NCBI GenBank assembly: GCA_963921795.1 | Contig: OY997641.1 | Span: 53,936,950 to 54,000,949 of the forward strand | Source: Nannobrachium achirus | Lineage: Eukaryota > Chordata > Actinopteri > Myctophiformes > Myctophidae | Direction: 5' to 3' | DNA length: 64,000 nucleotides | Shown here: positions 1-10,308 of the stretch, one piece after another | Position numbering within the stretch: the first letter of the stretch is position 1 | Layout: the number at the start of each line of letters is the position of its first letter | Translations under genes and position numbers: made by a program | Notes under the pieces: generated by a model | What the model was told of the DNA's origin: nothing | Database searches by the model: none | What the model saw: the letters and a program-made list of their open reading frames with translations, nothing else

Positions 1-388
1 ATATGTTACAGTACGTTTGGGTAACTCAGTACGTTCATGGTAAGAGCGCTTGTTTTGTCGTTCACCACACACCAATCACCACCAGATGGCGACGACAGCC
101 ATTCACTAGTATAGGCGCTGACGTCACTCGTTTGCGACTCTCTTTCTTTATTTACTAGCCTAGCTCGGCAGTGTTTAGCCATTAGCTTACTATGCCTTAA
201 TCTAACCCTAACCCTAACCTCAGTAAAACTATGCCTAACCCTAACCCTAACCCGAACCTCCGTGGGGTGAGGAGTTGTCATTCCTGCCGACGCTACGTTG
301 TTGTGGATCAAAGCGACCGCTTGTTCCGCCCCGTGCCGCACGACGAGTGCTCCGTTTCTCGATCGTACTGTTTCTCAAACAAACCGTG

Positions 389-427
<39 letters not shown>

Positions 428-705
428 TTCTTAAACTATAAAGTACAACTCAAACTTGTAACCCAGTATACTGAAATAATGTCAGTTAAAAAATTATGGG
501 GGGAAAACAACGGAAATATACTTAAGTCTGTTAAAAGTATATCAGTGGCAGGGTGAACTGCCACATTTCCTCCCCCCTCTCCTGGCGCAGCAATGGTGGT
601 GAACAGCTCCTTGTGGGGCCCATAGCAGTCTCAGCAGGCCATCTGAGGCCTTATGGACAGACGGCTAGCCTGCTAACCACATCAGCCATTCTTGTTTGTT
701 GACTG
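1..705. other. Non-genic left flank with (AC)n
   Basis: I see no supported gene in this stretch. It holds a telomere-like tract (listed separately) and a short (AC)n microsatellite at about 396-426. The small open frames here are not backed by any family match or codon signal. Confidence 0.5.
202..256. repeat. Interstitial telomere-like repeat
   Basis: Two short runs of CCCTAA units are separated by about 14 bases of unique sequence and end in degenerate units. This is the vertebrate telomere hexamer, but only a few units long and embedded in other DNA. It is therefore an interstitial tract and not a chromosome end. A similar degenerate stretch occurs near 33380-33420. Confidence 0.6.
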
Positions 706-1206
706 TCACCCTGGCCTTGGTTGGGGTGACGCCGCTGGGGTCACCATGTGGTCCTGGTGGTCGCTGCTGAGGTGCCGATGCTGGGGGTCCCTGCTGTGGG
801 GCTGGTGGTTGCTGCTGCTGGGGACGCTGGTTGGCGCTGCTGTGGGGCTGGGGAGGCCGGTTGACTGGCAGCTTGGGCAGCTGCCCGTAGGCCCCGCATT
901 TCCCTCACCAGTAGCTTGTCTGTCCCGCTGGGCAACCATAAAGCGACGTAGCAGCTCCACCATCCCCTGCTGGGGTGGTATGGTATGGCAATGCTGAGAA
1001 GACGGCTCTTCCTCCACGCCATCCTCCCAGTGCTGATCCTCGACCTCCGTTGCTGGTTCAGGTTGAATTTTCACCATCTTGCTTTTTGTTTGACTTTTCT
1101 TCCCCACCATGGGGACCTTCTGGGTGGCGTTCCCACCACTGCCTCCAAAGGTCACACTTTGGTCTAAGTGAGGGTAGTGTAGGCCAAAAACAGGACCAAG
1201 GACCAC
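706..1206 (-). pseudogene. Degraded gypsy Gag N-terminal-like fragment
   Basis: Two overlapping minus-strand frames together give an acidic stretch, a segment PQQGMVELLRRFMVAQRDRQ, and a Pro/Ala/Gln-rich tail. I recognise this layout (helical segment plus low-complexity linker) from the N-terminus of fish gypsy Gag proteins that precede a SCAN-like capsid. The frames alternate, there is no capsid or zinc knuckle, and no LTR was found beside it. It could also be a low-complexity cellular protein fragment. Confidence 0.3.
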
Positions 1207-1339
1207 AATGGAAATAAGTCTTTGACTGTGGTGCAGGGGTGGAGTTGCCTTCTTTATGTGGCCACAACCAAAAAAATAAAGAAATTCGGTTCATTCGGTA
1301 TGGGCTGTTCGGTTCGGTATACCGGTTCGGTTCAGTATT

Positions 1340-1431
1340 GTAGCACCCCTAAAAACGATTATGCAAAAATAATTGCAATTACCTCAAATAATTGCGGTTA
1401 GACGATTTGTAATAATTGTGACAGCCCTACC
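1340..1431 (-). mobile_element. End of a hAT-like non-autonomous element
   Basis: On the minus strand this begins AGGGCTGTCACAATTATT and continues with AT-rich sequence rich in AATTGC words. This is a common terminal sequence of non-autonomous hAT elements in fish as I recall them. The other end was not found. Confidence 0.3.
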
Positions 1432-1548
1432 TAGCGGAAACCGGATACGATGTTCAGAGGTGGGACAATAGCGAAGACTCGATTAAGCAACGATAAAACA
1501 ATAATCTGTCAGAACTCGTCAATGGTAGTGAATAAGTTAACGTTTTAC

Positions 1549-1756
1549 AGAGAAGCGGTTGAAGATGATGGATGGCAGGATCTCCCTATGTGCCTTGCTC
1601 CTCTCCTGAATTTCCTTCATCTCCTCCATGACCTCAATCATACTCGGGGTACGGTTGACCATCGGAAACACTCTAAACGGTTGACCATCGGAAACACTCT
1701 TCCCCGGGGCGATCAAATACTTGTCCAACTCATAGCTGGCCCTCTGAGCTTCCTCC
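1549..1756 (-). CDS. Candidate internal exon, protein not recognised
   Basis: The minus strand shows a good acceptor (tttcacag before the first base) and a possible GTAAAA donor after the last base. They enclose about 208 bases with one open frame. The frame includes REEAQRASYELDKYLIAPG and MIEVMEEMKEIQERSKAHRE, a charged, probably helical segment. Within it a 24-base segment is directly repeated (about 1661-1708), which duplicates eight residues. I do not recognise the family. It lies 0.4 kb downstream of an RRM-like fragment on the same strand, so both could belong to one gene or retrocopy. This is inference only. Confidence 0.35.
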
Positions 1757-1779
1757 CTGTGAAACAGTGTTAATTTTGT

Positions 1780-1930
1780 TGACAAAGACTAAGACTAAAA
1801 ATATAAGTCGACTAAGATTTTGATATTTAGTCGACTAAGACTAGACTAGACTAAAACTATTTCAGAAGACTAAGACTAAGACTAAATGTTGTTATTAAAA
1901 AGTCTTAAGACTAAGACTACCGGTAAGTCT
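1780..1930. repeat. Degenerate GACTAA-rich repeat
   Basis: Imperfect iterations of GACTAA/AAGACT fill this stretch right after a short TGTTAATTTTGTTGAC boundary. This is typical of the interior of fish non-autonomous DNA transposons. It has no coding potential. Confidence 0.5.
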
Positions 1931-1940
1931 AAAGTACCAT

Positions 1941-1941
<1 letters not shown>

Positions 1942-2014
<73 letters not shown>
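1942..2014. repeat. (AC)n microsatellite
   Basis: Uninterrupted AC dinucleotides run for about 73 bases. Confidence 0.95.
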
Positions 2015-2016
<2 letters not shown>

Positions 2017-2161
2017 AGTGGTGTAAAGTACCTGTGTTACTTTGAATATTGTTATAGTTGATTTTGTCGATATCGCCCAGGCCCTACAGATTACATAACA
2101 AGGTCTCTGTCTCTCTCTCTCACACACACACCACTCCCTTACTTGGTGGTTAACTTGGTGG

Positions 2162-2309
2162 TTAAGTGATATACGCGTGGTCCTTGATCACTCCGCAGTA
2201 TTGCGTCATTAGCTTGTCCTCATTTGTGTCCCTCGGAATCTTCCCCACGAACACCTTGCAGTCTTCCTTAGGAGGACCCCCCTCCCAGCCTGGAGGTAGA
2301 GCCAAACCA
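2162..2309 (-). pseudogene. RRM-domain exon fragment (hnRNP R/Q or RBM46-like)
   Basis: The minus strand encodes [20 protein letters not shown] followed by [10 protein letters not shown] and ends at a TAA. The PPGW...FVGKIPRD...ED pattern is the start of the first RNA-recognition motif in the hnRNP R/Q, A1CF, RBM46/47 and DND1 group. KVFVGKIP corresponds to RNP2. A CTTAG acceptor lies just upstream at about 2310. The part that should carry RNP1 is missing: after about 45 residues the sequence diverges into [11 protein letters not shown] and stops. It is therefore either a truncated exon or a retrocopy fragment. Assignment to one member is not possible. Confidence 0.45.
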
Positions 2310-2348
2310 TTAACCTAAGACCATAAGACCCCTGTCTTCAATTGACTA

Positions 2349-2796
2349 GCGAAGTGTGATGTCACTTCGGTGAAATGGCGTGAAATGTCGCCCTCTAGGG
2401 GGTTCATGCTGGTATTGTTTTGTATTCAAATCGCCATTGGGGAATTTGCGATCACCGCATATAAGAACTGTGTTAAAAATATAAACACACCATGCTCTCG
2501 GATTGACCCAAATGGATATGAAGCATCGACTAAGGTGGAAATGTACAGATTTACCCAAAGAGTAACACAATAAACGCTAGAAACGAGTTACAACAGGCTA
2601 TATCAGATATGAATGAATATCATAAACTATGCAGAACCCCCCCGCTGACAGAAACGCGCACATGGTGTGTTTATTTTTTTAACACAGTCCTTATATGCGG
2701 CGATCGCAGATTCCCCAATGGCGATTTCAATACAAAACAATACCAGCATGAACCCCCTAGAGGGCGACATTACGCACAAATGACGACATGGCTTCG
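2349..2796. mobile_element. Foldback (inverted-repeat) element, ~115-bp arms
   Basis: The segment at about 2386-2494 is repeated as its reverse complement at about 2661-2775, including TGTCGCCCTCTAGGGGGTTC and the AT-rich inner part. Weaker complementarity extends outwards to 2349 and 2796. The central loop is about 165 bases. This is the shape of a non-autonomous foldback/MITE element. No clear target duplication was resolved. Confidence 0.75.
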
Positions 2797-2892
2797 CTTC
2801 TCAATAGGGGGTCCGGGACCCCAAGGGGGTCCTCTGAGTTACAACAGGGGAGCCGCAAAATCATTGTGTGATAAGATTATAAGCTCACAATG

Positions 2893-2940
2893 AATTGATT
2901 GATTGATTGATTGAAGACTTTATTAGAAGGTTCACACTAA
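2893..2940 (-). mobile_element. LINE 3' tail, (TCAA)n
   Basis: Read on the minus strand this is CTAATAAAGTCTTCAATCAA with further TCAA units. It is the same tail as the better preserved element at 5068-5605. It is a short fragment with no coding part. Confidence 0.5.
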
Positions 2941-2985
2941 CCACTTAAACCCTATAGGATCCCTATGCTGAAGAGAACTTTAGCC

Positions 2986-3014
2986 AAAAATAGCAGATCT
3001 GTAAGCTCAAAACG
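2986..3014 (+). repeat. Half-copy of the dispersed hairpin family
   Basis: The sequence AAAAATAGCAGATCTGTAAG followed by CTCAAAACG matches the left arm of the hairpins described at 63009 and 63321. No complementary right arm follows. Confidence 0.5.
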
Positions 3015-3019
3015 AAGCT

Positions 3020-4155
3020 ACACATTAACATGAACACAACGTGATAATGCTGTCAAGTCGCCATGTGTACCGTCTGGGTCTGCATCGACAAGAATGAATG
3101 ATGGGATGCTTAGTGTGTCCACAAGCCTTCAACCAGGTTCTTACAGCTATGAACAGAGAACGGAGTGGCTGAGCCAATGAAGAATGCATCTTTGTGTATG
3201 TGTGTTCCTTTCAACCAGTCAGTAATATAGTGATATATTTCTAGATGTTTTGACATCAAATCATGATCATGCTGTCATTTGCATGTCTTAAACTGTCCTG
3301 TAGTAATTGCCATGGGGTGTTATGGTGACATTTCAACTAACTACATTAGTTCTAAATATTTCCTTGCAAAATACCATCAAGAACAACTGAAGGTCATCAT
3401 TACCAGACTTTGTGAGTAACAAATAATATTATGATTCAGCAGATGTTTTACCTGTACTCGCAGTATTCAAGTAGATCAATCTGGTTGAGCCTAATAATAA
3501 CAAGCCTTATTATTATTATTATTATTATTAAATCTGGATAGCCTCTGCCCTGCAAAACACACACACCGCACATGTGCAAGGTCGTTAGGAAACGGTGCCA
3601 AGGTTTTGTACTTTTTCTGGTTTTCATGTATCTAGGAGGTTGACAGCACTTGATCTTCAATGATTCGACCCCTGGTGTGGTTCTTATGAGCAAATATGTA
3701 TTGCCTTTGTATTTGGGGCTTAACGACAGTATAAAGTGAAAATATATACTCACCGTTTTCAGGATACAGGGACCAAAGTTTGCGCAGAGGTCTTCCTGAT
3801 TTATCCTGTCAAAGGTGGCATGGCTCTTGATTATGAACAGAAAACGAGCAGACGATTGAATATCTGTTATAGGTCAAGTTGAAATTGTTCACTGCATACA
3901 CACACACCCCTCCATACTGAAACAAGTCTGTCATGGCTAAGATATTATATTTCTGTATAGAAGAAACATACTGTAAGTCCTGAGCAAACATAATAAAAGG
4001 ATACTGTTTATATCACAAACTCTGCTTGAAACACTCAAAAAAAAAAAGACATGAAACATTAAGTACTTTTACTTAAGTACCATACAGTTTTGAGATATTT
4101 GTACTTTACAATATTATTATCGACATTGAGGTATTTGTTAAAAAATATTGAAATT
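3020..4155. other. Non-genic stretch
   Basis: I see no gene. The only clear item is an (ATT)n run at about 3509-3530. The rest is AT-rich sequence without recognisable repeat ends. Confidence 0.5.
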
Positions 4156-4341
4156 ATGTCACACAAGGGCGGCATATCCAAAACGTACCACGTGGAGCTG
4201 CCTTCTGGGGATCTTGAACATAAGTGCCAAGGCATCGAGTATGTCATCAACACATGTGGGAGAGGAAAAGAGGGCTTTGTCCTTATAGAACAGTTCCCTG
4301 TAGAAACATGGCAAAAATCATCCCGTCGAGGGCTAATTTAG
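4156..4341 (+). CDS. Short open frame, unknown
   Basis: The frame from a methionine at 4156 gives SHKGGISKTYHVELPSGDLE and continues to a TAG at 4341. It has balanced composition, with Cys, Gly and charged residues, and looks more protein-like than the neighbouring frames. It could be the last exon of a gene or a relic of a transposon ORF. I do not recognise the family, and there is no upstream acceptor I would rely on. Confidence 0.25.
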   Translation: MSHKGGISKTYHVELPSGDLEHKCQGIEYVINTCGRGKEGFVLIEQFPVETWQKSSRRGLI

Positions 4342-5067
4342 CAAATGTTACACTGTTTAGTATGTGTCAATTATAAATGAATTGACTATACACAAAGTCA
4401 ATAAACTGCTCATTCAATATGGTTTGGCTTAACCACTTGAGCCAACTGGTCCAGATTTAATTTGTCTGAGATTTAATTGACCCTAACCCTAAAAATTATG
4501 TTTTGAGGTGAGTAATTAAAATAACATTTCCAAAAAGTATTGTTTTACATTTTTGAACCAATACTAGACTCTAGAACACGCTGCCATCAGACTATGCCAA
4601 CACAAGATTATATTGTCTAGCATTGTGTTACTTAATATTAGCTAAGAAGCCAACTGGGCAATTTAAAATGTTGTACATTTAGGCAAAGTCTAAAATGTAT
4701 AAGATTTATATATATATATAACATTAATGTTAGTCTTTTACTGAAACTAACAAGGTAGCATTAATTAATTCTATTCATATCATCAACCACAATTTTGTAT
4801 TTCTCTTGAAACCCAAACTAGACATTTATATCAATTTAGTTACCAACTCCTTTTTTATTTTGCCTAAAAGCAAAACTACTATTCATTTTGAAGTAGATGC
4901 ACCTACTGAAACAAACTAACTTGCACTAGATAATTATAATAGTTGCAAGACAGTCACTGTTATTTCTTCCAGAAATTCAAACTAGTGTTTTAGATTAATT
5001 TAGTTGCCACTGTCATTTTCTTCCCCAAACCAAAACTAAATAATAATAGTTAAGATATATAATTATT
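4342..5067. other. Non-genic AT-rich stretch
   Basis: No gene, long repeat or terminal inverted repeat is visible. There is a short (TA)n run near 4710. Confidence 0.5.
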
Positions 5068-5605
5068 GATTGATTGATTGAAGGCTTTATTAGAAGTTTG
5101 CATAGGAAAATGTACAGATTCATGACGGTACAGTTCACTGGTACAAGGTCTACTAAAAGGAGATCCGTGAAAAGACTAAGCTTATTTCAACAGGAAACCA
5201 TTTAAGTATCTCATATAACATTGAATGACAGACAAATAGAACACAGTACTATGCAGTAGACATGTAAAGAAAAAAAGAAAGAAAAAGAAAATAGTAGGTC
5301 TATACAATCAGTAAGTAACAGTATATACAATATATACAAGGAAGGGGCAGGTAACAGTAAGTCTAAACAATCAGTATGTACAGTATATACAAGGAAGGGG
5401 CAGGGAGGGTAGGGTTGGGCTAGGTTTTTACCAGTTGTGAACGGCTGCTGCCTGTAAGTGGTTTTTTAGGGCAATTTTAAAGGATGCTAGTGATCCACAC
5501 TCCTTTATGGCCTTCGGTAAGGCATTCCACATTTTTGTGGTATTATATAGATGTGTTTCTGATTTGGTCCTGATAGTTCAGTATCGGGATAAGGATTTTG
5601 CAGTA
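5068..5605 (-). mobile_element. 3' end of an L2/Rex1/CR1-type LINE
   Basis: On the minus strand a frame ends with MWNALPKAIKECGSLASFK then IALKNHLQAAAVHNW and a stop (about 5430-5560). This is the well-known last segment of L2/Rex1/CR1-group reverse transcriptase ORFs. A 3' UTR follows and ends in AATAAAG-like sequence and a (TCAA)n tail at 5068. The copy is 5'-truncated. Upstream codons (about 5560-5605) already contain a stop, so it is dead. Confidence 0.65.
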
Positions 5606-7286
5606 ACACAGCTATGCTGTGTGTATGTTAGCAAGGAGAAGTGGAGAAATGGAGAAGTGTCGAATATGTAATGAGTCACTCACTGATGAAAATCCATCTG
5701 TTGTTCTACGAGCAAAAGGCAGCGATGGTGTTAATCGTGCAAGCGCTCAACGTCAAAGTGACTTAGTGACAATTCCAGGAGAAAGAGTGCATGTTGGATG
5801 CCGCCGCACCTACTGTAAAACAGAAAATATTATATGTGATAATGTACCATCCTCGCGACAACCATTATCAGAAATCCAACGTTATCTCCGCTCAGAACAA
5901 AAAAGAACAAGAAGCAGCGAGAGAGATTTGATGTCTACCCAGTAAGAACAGCAGACTTTCAGGAAAGCATTGTTCAGGTTTGACACGAGATGACGAGTGG
6001 TCTGATACAGTTTTAGGGAGAATCGCATCCGTCAATGACCTTCATGCAGCAAATGCAAATTACCGCCATCAATGCAGCATTAACTTTCGAAATCTGAAGA
6101 ATATTTCAAGTCAATTATCTGCAAACTCTGACATCAATCCAAAAAGATTCAACGTTGGAAGACCTGAGGTTGATGAAAAAAATGCTGCTTTCCTAAAGGT
6201 GGCATCGTTTTTAGAAGAACACGATGATGAGCAAATGACCATTCAAGACCTTGTGCTGAAAATGAGTTCTTGCAAAACACAGATTATGAACCATATGGGG
6301 CACTGTGGATGAAAAAGAAAATAAAGGAACATTTAGATAGAGTAGTAATGACTGACCTGGAAAAGCAATGTGTGGTCACTTTGCGAGACACTGCCAGCTC
6401 AATTCTTCATAAATTCTCAAAACAACGAAAACCTGAGAATACTGAAGATGAGAAGCTGAATATCATAAAAACTGCTGCAAAATTAATTGCAAGTGATGTA
6501 AAGTCCATGGAAATCCAAAATAATAACTACCCAGATGCAAGTGATATTGCGGGTGCTGTAAGTTATGCTCCAGAGACACTACAAGTGCTGCTGAGGACTA
6601 TGTTTTCTGGGAAAGATATTGAAACAAAGCTTGCATCAATCGGGCAGTCTATCATGCAATCAATAAGACCAAGGACTATGTATGATAGCGCCTCTTCAGC
6701 TTGGGCTAGGGATACAGATGCACCACCATTTTGCGTCACGCTTTTTGATAGACACACTCCATGTGCATGGTTTCACCTGCTCATATGCAGATGTGATGAA
6801 ATATGAACGCAGCAGTGGCACAAGGGACCAAGATCCCTGGATTTACCCAAGAGCATCATATGCAATATGTTGCAGACAACATCGACCATAATATAGCAAC
6901 CATCAATGGTACAGGGAATTTCCATGGAATGGGTATAACAGCTGTTGTTACACCAGAAACACAACAAAGCAAACCTGTTCCCAACATGCAAGTGACTGCT
7001 GCAGATATTGCTGTGGTTGGTCGCATAAACATCCAGTACTTTAAGATTCCTCCACTAAATGAACCCATTGTGTATCAGCCACTGGCTCGCATGACAGCAG
7101 ATGATACAACATCACAGCTGGATGTGATGTGGAAGACGTCCCTACTCCTTCACTGTCAAAGGCCGTCATGGTCTGGTATGATGCAGCTGCTACATCGTGG
7201 TGAACACCCTGGGAGAGCTTCAGTAACATTCCTTCCAATGATTGACCTTGATCCCAGTGATGCATCCTGCATATACTCAACATTAA

Positions 7287-7600
7287 AGGAGTAGTTCACC
7301 CCCAAAATGACTTTTTTCCTATTGATTACTCATGCCATGGAGAGTAGAGTTCAATAATATTTTTTGGTTTTTGTCACATTCCTAAGACAAAAATTTGATT
7401 TGAGTAAATTTATCCCCATTGATTCCGGATGGTGACCCGTTTCGAAACGGGTCACCATCCGGAATGAATGGGGGTAAATTTATTGTTATCACATTTTTGT
7501 CTTAGGAATGCGACAAAAAACTAAAAATATTGTTGAACTCTACTCTCGATGGCATGAGTAATCAATAGAAAAAAAGTCATTTTGGGGGTGAACTACTCCT
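7287..7600. mobile_element. TTAA-flanked palindromic MITE
   Basis: The 314-bp element begins AGGAGTAGTTCACCC and ends with its exact complement, and it is palindromic almost throughout (centre near 7443). TTAA precedes (7283-7286) and follows it (7601-7604). The insertion falls inside the open frame of the 5649 gene. A TTAA duplication with termini starting AG fits Kolobok better than piggyBac, which usually starts CC. That superfamily assignment is inference. Confidence 0.85.
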
Positions 7601-8383
7601 TTAAGGTTTGTGGCAAGTTCTGGCAACTCAAGCTCTGCAATATGACGTGACCCCTGTTTTGACGTTTGACCAACCCCTATTCTGGAAAGCCTTGACCATT
7701 ATACAGTCTCAGCCAGGTGACAATGAACTCAAGAGAATAGTCCTCAGGCTTGGGGGATTTCACATGCAAATGAGCTTCTTGGGTACCATTGGACACCTAA
7801 TGGGAGGGTCTGGTCTGCAGGAGTTACTAGAAGTGGTGTATGCTGGTAACACAGTTTGCCACATGATGACTGGCAAGGCTTTCTCCAGAGCAGTTTGTGG
7901 CCACATGCTTGTTGATGCAGCACTGAACACCATGTTGCTGGCTGATGCATACAATGTGCCAGTAGCAACCAAAGATACAGTAGAGGCACCTCCAATTGAG
8001 ATGGAGGCTGCCACTGACTGTGAGCCAAATGGTGATGGAGTGCCCAATACTTTGCAAGATAGTCAAAACTGACTTGAACATAGCCAGTGAACTATATGAA
8101 AAAGTCATGTCCTCTTCTTTGCCCATGGAAGAAGTGTGTTCCGCAGAGGTCCAAAGAATCCAGAGAGAACTTGACAAGAAGAAGGAAACAATGATTGAGG
8201 ACAACACAGCTTTGGGTGCAATATATGAATATGATAGATATTCTGTGAAACTTCATCAAAGCTGAGAGGACAGGCAACTGGCGATTACACCTTCAATGTG
8301 TTTACGATATGTTGCCATACTTCGCAGCATCGGGACACCGACAATATGCAAAATCAGCCTATGTGTACCTGCAAATGATGACA

Positions 8384-8828
8384 CTTAGATCAGCCAACAC
8401 AGGGATGCTGACAGAACCCTCGCTAAAAACCCCAGGGCAAAAATCCACTCGTCCGAGACGGTTTGCCCTCCTGGCCCCAAAGTTGTGGAATAAACTCCCT
8501 GTCGCACTTAGAACAACGGACTCACTCGCTAGCTTTCGCCGTGGACTGAAGACTCACCTGTTCAGACGCCACCTAAACCCATAGCACTACTGAAACACTC
8601 AATGACCATACATGAAGCTAGTTAGCATTTGTTTTTAGTTTTTTTTAGTACTTTTATTTCCTTGACTGATTATATTGTTTCCTAGATAGATATGCATTTG
8701 CATTTGTTATATTGCTGTAGATGTACTGACATATTATCTTGTTTATTATTGTGATGTTTTATCTGCTTATTGTAAGTCGCTTTGGATTAAAAGCGTCTGC
8801 TAAATACCTAAATTGTAAACTGTAAACT
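8384..8828 (+). mobile_element. 5'-truncated L2 LINE 3' end
   Basis: The plus strand encodes FALLAPKLWNKLPVALRTTD then SLASFRRGLKTHLFRRHLNP and a stop at 8582-8584. This is the standard C-terminus of fish L2 ORF2. The 3' UTR ends with GTAAGTCGCTTTGGATTAAA and GCGTCTGCTAAATAC, the characteristic L2 tail. ATGACA occurs on both sides (8378-8383 and 8829-8834), a 6-bp target duplication, and the host frame of the 5649 gene resumes just after it. Confidence 0.9.
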
Positions 8829-9173
8829 ATGACAGCCCTACCTGAAACACACCCAGATGTCCATAAGAAATTTGAGGAGGGGTTCCATCGAACAGGTGCT
8901 CATGAGAAGCGTGAAAACACATGGAGGCTTAACGCGAGGGAAAGGATTTACAGAGACTCAGCGCTTAGTGTGGGTCCTTTCAATGCCCGCATGTGCAAAC
9001 ATCAACAATGCAATGCAGTCATTAACGGGTGTCTCCTATGAGACCAGCGACCAGCACAAAGACCTGTCTAAGGCCAGGCAGTCTAGAGATGTCAGTGACA
9101 CTCTATCCCTGATCAACTATCTCAAAGAGAAAGACCCATTCACTGAGAACCCTTCCCTGCACAACATTGCTAA

Positions 9174-10035
9174 TTAGTTAGGTAAAATTAGCCGAAAGTT
9201 AAACCAATCTGGGAACTAAATCAAAATCAATATCTTTCTTCACAGATGTGTTCATAAAGGCGTCAACTATCACCTCTGAACTTTCTCAATCACAACTCCC
9301 TTGGGGAACTTTGTGGGAACCAATCAAAGTTGGGGGTATCGGGATACCTGGGCCTGGGATTAAAGGGGATAAAATGAAAAAAATGCCAATATGAGCATAT
9401 GGGGTGTGTAATTAGGGTATTGTTGGGCTGCTGAATCCATTCCAACCATTAGTTTTCAGTTTAAATGACTCCTTGGCCATAAAATAGGCCTAATTGGCTA
9501 AGGCTTAGCCTATCATGTCATTCGAGTTCACCTGTGTCCTGTTAGTCCCTGTGCTTAAACCCTTTTGAGTGTTCCTTGTCAGATTTTATCATTTTATCAT
9601 GTGTGTCATGATGTGCGCTTACCCACCTGATCTTGAATAGTTTTCATGAATTCAAACCCTACTCCAACCATTTTTTTTATTGCCAATATTATGTCTCGTG
9701 GACACAAAAAGGTAGTTTGTTGTGGCCTATTTTATGGCCAAGGAGTCATTTTTACTGATAACTAATGGTTGGAATGGATTCAGCAGCCCCAACATACCCT
9801 AATTACACACCTCATACGCTCATATTGGCCATTTTACATTTTTACCCCCTTTAATCCCAGGCCCACGGGATACCCCTAACTTTGATTGGCTCCCACAAAG
9901 TTCCCCAAGGGAGTTGTGATTGAGAAAGTTCAGAGGTGATAGTTGACATGTTTATGAACACATTTGTGAAGAAAGATATTGATTTTGATTTAGTTCCCAG
10001 ATTGGTTTAACTTTTGGCTAATTTGACCTAACTAA
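9174..10035. mobile_element. 862-bp near-palindromic element
   Basis: The left end TTAGTTAGGTAAAATTAGCC and the right end are complementary, and the complementarity continues for several hundred bases on each side (for example the CTGGGAACTAAATC and CCATTCCAACCATTAG blocks). It splits the 5649 gene between the LHNIAN and MTAQQG segments. The junctions lie at a TAA, so a 3-bp PIF/Harbinger-type duplication is possible, but one base is ambiguous and I do not assign it. Confidence 0.8.
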
Positions 10036-10308
10036 ATGGTATGACAGCCCAGCAGGGAGTCAATGTTGAGAAATTAAGGGAAATTGGGTGCAAGATTTTG
10101 GAGTCTATGGTAGGGAAACCAGTGGAAGAATTCACCTTCAAGAAAGCTAACCAAGCAGTGACACTTGCATCAAGATCAACTGTCAAGGTCAAAGGAGAAA
10201 CAATGGTAGTGGATCCACAGCTGTTATTCCAGCGGTTTGTGGCAGTGAGACCGTTGTACAAAAACAAAAAAATATATACTAAAGAAAAACAACAACATAC
10301 CAAACCGT

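Noticed and set aside
1..256. Chromosome end
   Set aside because: Only a few telomere-like units, in two short separated runs, followed by ordinary sequence on both sides.
692..997. Trp-rich plus-strand open frame
   Set aside because: It is the shadow of the minus-strand Gag-like fragment. Its composition (runs of Trp and Leu) reflects the opposite strand.
1882..2127. Open frame of repeated Cys-Val across (AC)n
   Set aside because: It is the translation of a microsatellite, as are the frames at 30927-31187 and 40953-41138.
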